Below, piece after piece: positions 23,001 to 33,188 of a stretch of 64,000 bases of DNA (positions are counted from its first letter, which is position 1; every line of letters begins with the position of its first letter). Source of the DNA: Larimichthys crocea. Taxonomy: Eukaryota > Chordata > Actinopteri > Sciaenidae. The DNA lies in assembly GCF_000972845.2 (NCBI RefSeq), contig NC_040018.1:15411157-15475156 (forward strand), written 5' to 3'. The notes below the pieces were generated by a model. That model saw nothing but the letters and a program-made list of their open reading frames with translations, searched no databases and was not told the origin of the DNA. A program made the translations under genes and the position numbers.

Positions 23001-26000
23001 CTTTTTCCTTACCTGGAACCTGATTTTTTAATTTGTACCACCATCTGTCTTAGTCACATATTTCTTCAGCTCTAAATAAATATACATTTAAAAAGGACAT
23101 CAACAAAATATTTTACCCCTGGGAACACGAATTCAAGGTCAGCTATAAACTAATGTGTTTACTGCTGAGTCTAAGCAGTATCAATACTTAGCTCCATCAT
23201 ATTCACTGGTTTGCACAATTTGCTCTCAGAGGAAATGGGTGCCAAGTCAACAAAACAAATGAATGGAGAGGCTTACCTGTATGGCGTGAAGGAAGGGTGG
23301 GGCAAGTAGCTGGGGTGGTAGTAGGCAGCTGCAGCAGCCGCAGTGGCAGGGTCCAGGCCCAAGGGCAAAGAGGGCATGCGGAGGGCGTCCTCGGTCGTGG
23401 CATAGGGCCGGAAACCACGGAGATACTCCTCTGGTACAGGACCAGGGGGTACAGCATTAGGCAACTGTCTGGGCAGACTGCAGGTGAAAGAAGGGGTAAA
23501 ACAGAGAAAAGCCGAGGTGAGCTTGATTTGTGTGTGTTCACTGATCACATAGCCAAATTACATATAATTTCTGTAATATATAGAAAAAAATCTGTGCACA
23601 CCTGTGAAAGGTGTACAGAGATTACAGAAAGGTTCAAGAACTCCCACACAATGTTTACTGCTGAAAAATACATTGACTTTGCACCAATATTTGTACATTT
23701 GTGGCAGCTGCTTATTCCAGTAAGTTCAATGAACCCATAAATTACTGATCACACACTTATATCATATACAAGTTCAGTTTCCATTAAACCGAAATTCCAC
23801 AAATCCAGACAAAAAGGCAGAGCAGTGTGGGACTCACTTGAGGGGCTGGAAACGTGAATCCTGCATGACAGCACCAGGGGTGAGACCAAAGGCATAGGGG
23901 TTTCCCAGGAGGTGGGCAGGGACTGAGGGGCCACCCTTTTCCTGGGGGAGGGTCCCCTCTGCACCCAGACGCTCCCTGCTGGCCCCGCGAGGCCCCGAGT
24001 CAGCCTAGAGAAAGATACAGAGAGAGAGTCTTAGTCATTGTTCGTGAGGACCTGTCACCGTCACGGTTGTCAATGCTCATGGAGTCCATCCCATGAAGGG
24101 AGAGACTGGGGGAAGAATAGGTCTTTTTCACAGTGCAGAAGCCTCCTTTACTCTCTCTTCGTACCACCTTTATTCACTTTCTCACACAAACCATCTCTGT
24201 GTGAAAATAAACCATCGATATATAGGAATATGTTAAAACAAGGGGAAATGGAGTGGTAAAAAAAAAAAGTAAACGAAATCCTCCCTGTTTTCTGTAATTG
24301 CAACCAAAGGATGTCATATTTATGATCGATGAGGATGTGGTAATAGTAGATGTACAACAGCAGTGCTTCTAGAGAGATGATGACTTTGATCTTGGCAAAG
24401 TGTGTGTGTGTGTGCGTGCACATAACTTACACACTGAAACATCTACAGGGATGTCTAAAAAGCAACATCCCTCTGCCTCAGTTTCTCCTTCTCTTTCTTC
24501 CCTCTTCTCTTTCACCTCCCTCTCTCCCTTTGGCAGCAAGCCTGGTCTCACTTATCCAATCCCACAACAAAACACACATACGCACTACTCAGCAGGCACA
24601 TACACTGTTTCAGAGCTACAAAGACATCCTGCTGTGGGAGTGGAAGTGCATTTTCTGAAGCTTTGGTTTCCCTCTGCCTACAAATGCTATCGGAGAACAG
24701 AGAAACTTACAACCCTTGTAAGTTGAACAAGGAAATTGTTTATGAAGGGATATATAGTTAAGGAGGACTGCCACGGGTGTAGTGGAATGATAATCTCATC
24801 TCCTGTAAAACAAAACTTTAACTTGAAGTTAGCAAGGGATCATTTAGAAGAAATGGAAAGAGGGAAGACAGGAAATATAGAGATGAAGACATAAAGAAGA
24901 AGAGTGAGAGGAGACGGTAATTCTTGCCCCGCTAAATTAACCTCATGGCTCCCTGGAATTAGAGAGAGACCCAACAGCAGTACCGTCCTCTCTCTCACTA
25001 ATAAAATAAAATAAATTACTAATAAAAAAATGCCTCTGATAAAATAAATCCAATTTCGGGAGCCATTACCTCCACGTCCTGTTCTACAGTCACTGACCCA
25101 GGCTGACACTGACTAACATCCAATCTTAAATGCCTCTAATGTTTAGATTCCCCACATCTCCCTTTGATTCTTATGCACCCCCACTTTCCAGTAGTTTAGT
25201 GCTACTGTTTGCTCCTTGTTGTTTGTTGCACTTCACTAAACAGTAATGCACTATACTCAAATCTCCCATCCCCATAAAACCCCCACCCACCCCACTTCCA
25301 TCCGTTCCAGGCTTTATGAGCAAAGTAAAAAGATGGACATTCCTTCCCAATCAGCAGCCAACTGGAAAGGTTCATATATGTCAAAAGAAGTCAATATCAA
25401 ATAGTGGCTTGGGAGCCACAAGATGCTGGGTTCTCAGATTGCTCTTTCTTTTTTCTTTATCTGTTTTGTTGTCCAACACTATCAATAGCTGCCAGGTGGC
25501 TCTCTGAAAGTCTAAATAAAAGCACTAACATTTGTTGCGGGCAAGCAGACACACATTTATTCAAATTTCTTCTGTACTTTGCATGTTCCTCCAGTCCCGC
25601 CCCTCCTGAACCTCATAAAAATATACTGCCTCAGGTAGATATCACTGGTGAGAAATGTCTCTTTAGTAATATGCTTGTAAAAACAGTTGGTGCTGCTTTC
25701 TATCACACTGTCAGTTAATCAATTGCTATTATCACACATGATAGTCTTCTAACCAAATGATCAGTCAGCTGTCATCATTGCTTGACTAACATCACTAATG
25801 CTACACATTGATGTATGTAGTTATGTATATTTGTTGTTATGGGTGATGTGTGCCATCATTTATCAAACAGCTACATCAAAAAGTGACCAGATAAGAATAT
25901 ATATGCTATCGTCAAACCAAACAACCTCCCAGATCACTTTTGATGACACAACACGAGAACCTGCTTAGCAAATAAAATGAATCAGAATCAGCTGTTGTAT

Positions 26001-28317
26001 GTGTACACAAACAGGGAATTTGACTCTGGGTTTTCATCTGGAAATACGTCTGTTAAAATTGAATCATAAGTGTTGAACTCTGTGTTGAACTCAACAATAG
26101 TTGGTATTATCAAGGGTGTGTTGAATGTGTGTTGGATATTATGCGTCATACACTGAGTTTGTGTTTGACAGGGGCATGGTTTTATAGTCATGGCTATGAC
26201 TCAATAACTGTCAATTGGTGCAATTGCCAGACACAGATGACCACTAGAATTGAATCAACTGTTCCTTTCTGACAAATTTTGCAGAAATCCTGTCATGAGA
26301 GGATGAAACAAAGATGCCTGGAAAACAACAAAGCGTGGTGGTGCTGCTGCGAATTTGCAACTGACTGGCTTCCTGGTTTCCTGTTTTTATAATATTGTCA
26401 GTGAAAAAGCCCCTTCTACATGTGACAATGAAAAAAATGAATGTAGAGACCTGTTAATAAATGAGAATATGTACATGTGGCTGTCATTTCCTGAGTTTAG
26501 TCCCTGCTTGTATATGTCTGTGCATGCATGTGTGGAAAAACAATATGCAAAAAGGTGTTTGCGTAACAGGTCGGCACCTTGAAAAAGCACACACCTTCCA
26601 TCCCCATTAGAGAGGCACCTTAGTCACTCAGGCACCTACACATCCAACCAGCCATCACATTTTGACCTTTCACACAGCCAAAAAACAGCCTTCTATACTC
26701 AAAAACGCACTATTCAGCAGCAGCATGCCATATACACAGTACAGAGCACAAATACAAGCACTCAGACTCAAAGACACATCCATTAACAGCCATCTTCCTC
26801 TGTGTGAGCCAGGCCCCTGTAACCCCCAGCGAGGGTGGGAGACCCCGCGCATTGTAGAGCGCTCGTTTACGCCTCTCAGATGGAGCCATGAATCCAAATT
26901 GCCAATTAAAAAGCAATTACAGGCAGCAGCGGGAGCAGACTCCTGCAGTCATTAAAGCAAAATGCCAACGCACCATGCCCTCCCTCCTTCTCTGCCTTGC
27001 CTATCACCCCCCTCTGAAAGACGGACTCATATCTCAGCCAGAGAGACACTAATCAACCCTTCTAATACATAGAAAACAGGACACACATATATGTACACAG
27101 AGCAACAAACAAGCTTTTCTTGGATGCTTTACGGGGGATCCAAAGAACAGACTGCTGCCTCTGCATTTCTCCTCCCTTTATCTCCTATTGTCTTTAAAAC
27201 CTGATCTCTGGCTGTCTGTGTCCCCTCACATTTTATTTCACTGTGCCATCCCGTCATATGGAAAAACACAGGTTGACATGGCACACAGGTGTTTTACCCA
27301 AGAGAAGATATAAGACTGAATGAATAGTAGACACAGAGGTTAAGAAAGGGAGATCTGGGTAAAGGGGCAGTGCAAAAGTGCCAGAATGTCACCCCCTTCT
27401 TCCCTGATGCATCATTCCTAGTCAGCGATTAACAATGGAAGCTTCAGATAGTGTCATCTTTGTGTAAGAGGAACATTTAGATGCCGCGTATGTATGCCTT
27501 TACAGCCCGTTAGCTCTTTGTGACCACAGAGTTATATGTGCTCGCTGAAGCGGCACTGTGGATATAGGGGGAGATGCTATGACGCCAGCTTTCGTGCTGC
27601 ATCCCCACTACTGCCCCCTCCTCTCTGCCCTCCCAACCTCTACCCCCTCATCTCGACCTCTCCCTTGTCCACATCACCTCCCTTAACCTCTCCATTCTTT
27701 GGCTGGGTGGCCCCAAGCTGCTGAAGGTACCACAAACCCAGTGAGACAACCTTTTCAATTTGAGCTTGACCTCACACACATGCACGTGCACACGCACACA
27801 CAAAGATATGGACACAAACCTACACACGGGATTAGCTACAATATATGGCCGTGTGGACAGGAGTGGAGGCTGCTTCTGCCCTTTTATTCCTTCTTCCGCT
27901 CTTTAAAATTTGCTACGCTAAAGGAATGGCAGAGGGGATGACATCATTGGGGGGAGCTCCCCTGTCTCTCCAGCCCCTCCCAGCTCTGGCTGACCCTTGA
28001 ACTATGGAAGGGTCATTCCATAAAAGCTGCAGCCACAGAGGCTGCGGGTCAGGGGGGGTTGTCCAAGCAAGAGTACAATGGCCTGAATGCTACCACACAC
28101 TGTTAGCTGACTGACTTCCTCACTCACCCTTCACTATCCTCCTTCTCTCCATCTCAGGGGAACCGTCAAAGTGCCTCGGAGAGTTTCCGCATGTTGCCGG
28201 GAGCTGTTCATAGCCATGCGCTCGGCCTCAACTATTAGCCCTGAGCTGAGATAAGAAGGCTTAAAGCAAGGCCATAATCCATAATCCACTCCTTATCAAA
28301 GCAAGCAGCTCTCCCCC

Positions 28318-28354
<37 letters not shown>

Positions 28355-30698
28355 ACTACGTAACGGAGCACGGGTGACGAGGTGGAGGATGCACTTGACT
28401 GCTTGAGTGAAGAGAGTGAGGCTGGGGGGGGGGTTAGGAGGCTAAAGGCTGCAGACTTTGGAGGGGCTTTTCCAAGGGCAAGAGGGCTAAGTGGGTGTGG
28501 GGCTGGAGGGGCACAGATGTTAGCTGCCGTTGAGGCTGTCACCTCGACGTCCCAGAGGCAGCTGGCATTGTTTAAGGCACAGAGCCATGTGGGTGGGTGT
28601 TGGGGGGGGGCTTGGGGTAAAGCAGGCATTCATAGACCTGTCAGCTACGTCACATGTACATATGCCAAATACGTACTGCCATACTACGGGTTACAGGCCA
28701 TATACAAAATCCATTAATCTCTCGAGAGCCTGTCTGTGTGCGAACATTTGAATGTTGTTCATGTTAGACACCCAGAAAAGAGACAGAGAGGAAATACAAA
28801 AAGAGAAAATAAACAGGAATCTGAGACTTCAAAAAGAGCAACTAAAAGGAAAAAAAGGGAAGTGTGAGAAAGGAACAGAGTATGCTCAAGGTCAGTGTGA
28901 GGTGTATTTCAATGTGGCATTACCTGGCGTCCCTCGTTCCTCCAGAGGCCGTTGCTAGTCTTTGTTGGAGCAATGGTGACTACAGGTGGAGTGTTTGGCA
29001 CACTGTGGCCCGCTGGGGGAACCAGGACAGGCCCTGGACCGAGGGGACCCCTCTTGGGTGTACTGACTGGAGAGCTGTGGTTGGTGGCTGGGGAGGACAC
29101 TGGAGAGGACTCACTGCTGATGGAAGATGCAGCTGGAGAAAGACAGAGACAAATGACATGAGTACAGTGAAAGAAAGAACATGAGACAAGCTAATAGTCG
29201 TTGTTTTTTCTCTATTAATAAAAATCAAATGAAACAACAGTACTGCATGATCCCGTAGCTCCTTCACAGGGGAATAAAAGGAGGTTGCAGTGCTACAATG
29301 GCAACAAATAAAATGTGCACACACACGCACACAAGAGGGCCAGATGGATGGCCCTAGGCCCCTATTATGAAGTGACAGTGATCAGGATGAGCAGCCCTGT
29401 GAGAGCCACACAGCCTTGACTTGCAGGACACACAGACATACAGACACACACACACAGACACACACCAAAAGAGAACACACTGTTCGGGAGTGAACCGCCA
29501 TATTGAATGTATATGAAGTCAGTGGCGCTTGCAGCCACACACAGAACTCCCCCCTCCACCGCACACACACAGCAGGTGGTGAAAAGCTGGCCCAATGAGC
29601 TTCTCTGCAGCGCTGTAGCTATGTCACATTAACAAAGCCCTCCAGGGAAACCCTGTAGCGCAGGGTCACGGTCTGGTCACATGCCTCACTTTCTGCACAT
29701 CTCGCTTTCTCTCTCTCTTTGGTTCCAAAGCTCTCATATGATATGCTCCTATTCACATGCGTACAGTATACCACTGTGATTTTCATCTTTCCAACCTTGC
29801 ATATTTACCTTCCCCCCCGAACAGGAAAAACCCTCTGTTCTTCTCAACTGTGTCCACCGTCTCTTTCTTTCTGTCTTTTTATTATCCTTCTGTTTTCCCT
29901 TCTTTCGTTGCTCTCTACTGTGTTTTAACCTGTGTGGCCTCTACGTTTTCACTCACTTCCTCTTTTCTTCTCCCAGCCTCTGCCTCTTCTCCTGACAGTA
30001 CAGTGTGCTGTACATCTCCACCACTCAGAGTGAGCGCAGCATTACACAGTCAAACTGGGTCACAACCCTCTCAATGGGACACACATTTTAGTGCTGCAGC
30101 AAGGACAGCAGGAAATGTGTGTGCAGGTAGTGTGCTTCTGTGCATCAACACGCTGACACGCAGCCACGTAAAATAAAAAGCAGCTGAAACCTCAGGCCAG
30201 TTTTAGGTCTACTTCCTCTTCAATTATCACCATCAAAACAAAAACCACAGATCTCTACCCAACCACCATTTCTTTCTTGCTTCCGTTTCCGTGGCAACAT
30301 AACCTAACAGACACTGTCAGCTTATTGTAGGTGCGGTCAGGATATTGACTGATTTTAAACACCTCATTCTAACTAATACCACTAAATAATGGAAAGAATC
30401 AATAAAGGCAGTGAGGTGAACCTGAAAATCTATGTGTGAGTGGTAGCAGGAGCAGCATGGGAAGGGGAGGCAAGAAGCAAAGTGTGTGTGTGGACATGAA
30501 AAAGAAAAATTATAGGAGATGGCGAGTGATTGGGGGAAAGAAACTGACAGTGAGAGTGCAAAAGAGGTGCGAGGTGAGGTGAGAGATGGAGTAGAGAGGA
30601 AAGCAGGAGATAAGACGTGAGGGTGAGTGGGTGGGTGGCAGTGACAGGGTGGGGAATATTGAGGGAGGGGTGGTATGTGTGTGTGTGTCTGTGTGTGT

Positions 30699-30729
<31 letters not shown>

Positions 30730-32693
30730 GTATCTTGTCTTCACAATGGCAATTAGTGGCCTAATCCTCCCCCCCTCACCTCGGAGAGCCATTACTCTTC
30801 CGTGCAAGACTAGGCCAATCAATAGCAGCCCACTCAGCCTGGGGAATGGAGCTACACTTAATACAGCTCTAGTGTCACAGCCTATTCACTCACTCACTCG
30901 CCACACACAGACACACACATACTCACAACAAGGCTGGAGGGAGGGAAGAGGTAGAGAGTAGTGGAGTGAGGGGTGATCACAGTGATTCTGAACTGCTAAG
31001 CAACAGACCTCTACTCCATCCATTTCCCTAACCCCCTCTCCTCCCCATCTCCTCCTCGTCCTCCTCCTTTTCCATGTACAGGCAAAGCAGACAGGAGAAG
31101 AGGCAGGGCCGACTAAATAATTAAGAGAGCAGGAAGAGAAGCAGGTGAGGGGAAGAAGGAAATAAAAGAGACAAGACTGTCTACGAACGGCTTAATTCTC
31201 TTCTTGCAGCTTGCAAAATCTGTGCACATTTCTCTTGCGTCCTTTCTCGACACGTATACACACATAAAAAACACAAACAACAATTATTCCTCTCCCCTTC
31301 CCTCCTCCTCCTCCTCCTTCCCTCTAACAACACCCCACGCAACCACCACCTGCCCACCACCTCTTCATACACCCCGATTCCTTTTCCTTCTGTTCTTCAA
31401 ACACAGTGCCTGCCAAACAGACGTAGATCTGTCAGACTCACATTTACAACACTTGCAGGCGGTAGGGGCTCAGGGAAATGTCTGAGAGAGAGCGGTTACA
31501 TGTTTTCATGTGTGCATCTATGCATGTTTCCTTTTAACTTCTGGTTAAACCACAGAAAGTAATGTGTGTCCATAAGCCTCTTTCACTCATCAAGCCTCCA
31601 TCCCTCTTCCAAGATTCTCTCTCGTCCATTTTCAACCCTCCTGCTCCAATTTACATACCAATTTTTTTCTCTGCCCCTCCCTCACATCATCTGATAGGAG
31701 AAAAAAAATCATATATGAAGCATGTGATTGCCACTAATCTGATGTCATTTCTGCCATATGCTCCTCCGCTTCCGTCTATACAGAGGGAAGACTGTCATGC
31801 ACGCTGGCCCTGTAGAGAGCTAGAGGAGGAAGACAAGGAGGAGGAGAGAAGTGCAGCCTTTGTCCCCAGAGTCTAAAATAGGCTCATCAGCTCTCAACCT
31901 GCACTTCATTAACTGTACTGATTGTCACTTGCTTGGTGTGGATGTGTGCGTGATTGTGTGTGTGTGTGGTGATGGGGTCAGTGTAGAGGGAGAGAGTAAC
32001 AGAAGAGGTAAAGACAGAAGGAAAGAGCAAGGAAAGGAGAGAAAAGAAATCAAGCACTGTCTCAGTCCCAAGCTGTGTGTGATTAATGTGAAGCTCCTTC
32101 CTCTATCGCCTCCTCTATTACCAGTCCCACTCTCCCAGACTGCCTCCACATTTGACCGCTCAAGCTAAGCCACACATGCGCACACACTCAAAAGACACAA
32201 ACAGCAGCAACAAACAAACAAACCAAGCTGTGGTCGGAGGCCATGGGCAAGTGTCCCTACATAGATGGCACCTTTTACTTCAGCCACTGACCCAATCAAA
32301 AAGACAGGAAAAAACACAGCTCTTTCATTCAATGTGGGCTTCCAGCAGCCATAGCAGTGAATCCCACTGGATCACTAAGCCTTGATGGGAAGACAACACT
32401 ACACAAAAATGGCCCCTACCAATTCTCTGCCACCACCACTGCCTCTGCCAAGACAGCCAAGCATAGCCAGCCCCCAGCCCTGCCAGGCAGAAGGTGCTCT
32501 CCTCCACCCCGCCAACACACCCAACCCACCCATCCCTCGTCCTCCTCCTCCATCCCAGCATGCATTACAACAACATCAGCACTTAATTAAACAGTCCATT
32601 TCACACCTGGTGTGCATAGCAGTGCCCAGCCAACCCTGCATCCATATGCCACCCCACCAGCACGCACTAGCACAAGCCTCAACACGTGCACTC

Positions 32694-32736
<43 letters not shown>

Positions 32737-33150
32737 TCCGCACACATGCAGACACACAATAACCACTGATGCACACAAACACCACACACACCTGCTACTA
32801 CAGTCTTGGCCACGCACTGACAACACACCACAAAGCCTGTAATCTGCATCACTGAGTGGGGGGAAGGGAGAAGAGCACTGTGTGTGTTGCTGTGCCAGCG
32901 AGGGAAAGAAAGACAGTACAAGATGGCGGATGGAAATAAGAGGAGCAATCCTCTGTGCCTTATGCTGACTGTACAAACTGTATATTATGCTTAAATGCTG
33001 CTTTGCTTCTGAACAGAGTCATAAGAGGTGTAAGGCTGCTGTGTATTGAGGGAGTGAGAGAGAGAGCGAAAGAGAGAGGAGGGGAAAGCAAATGAGCTTG
33101 TTTGTGAGTGTTTCAGGGACAGTCACAGCCGGAAGGGTTTTGCCTTCAAG

Positions 33151-33188
<38 letters not shown>

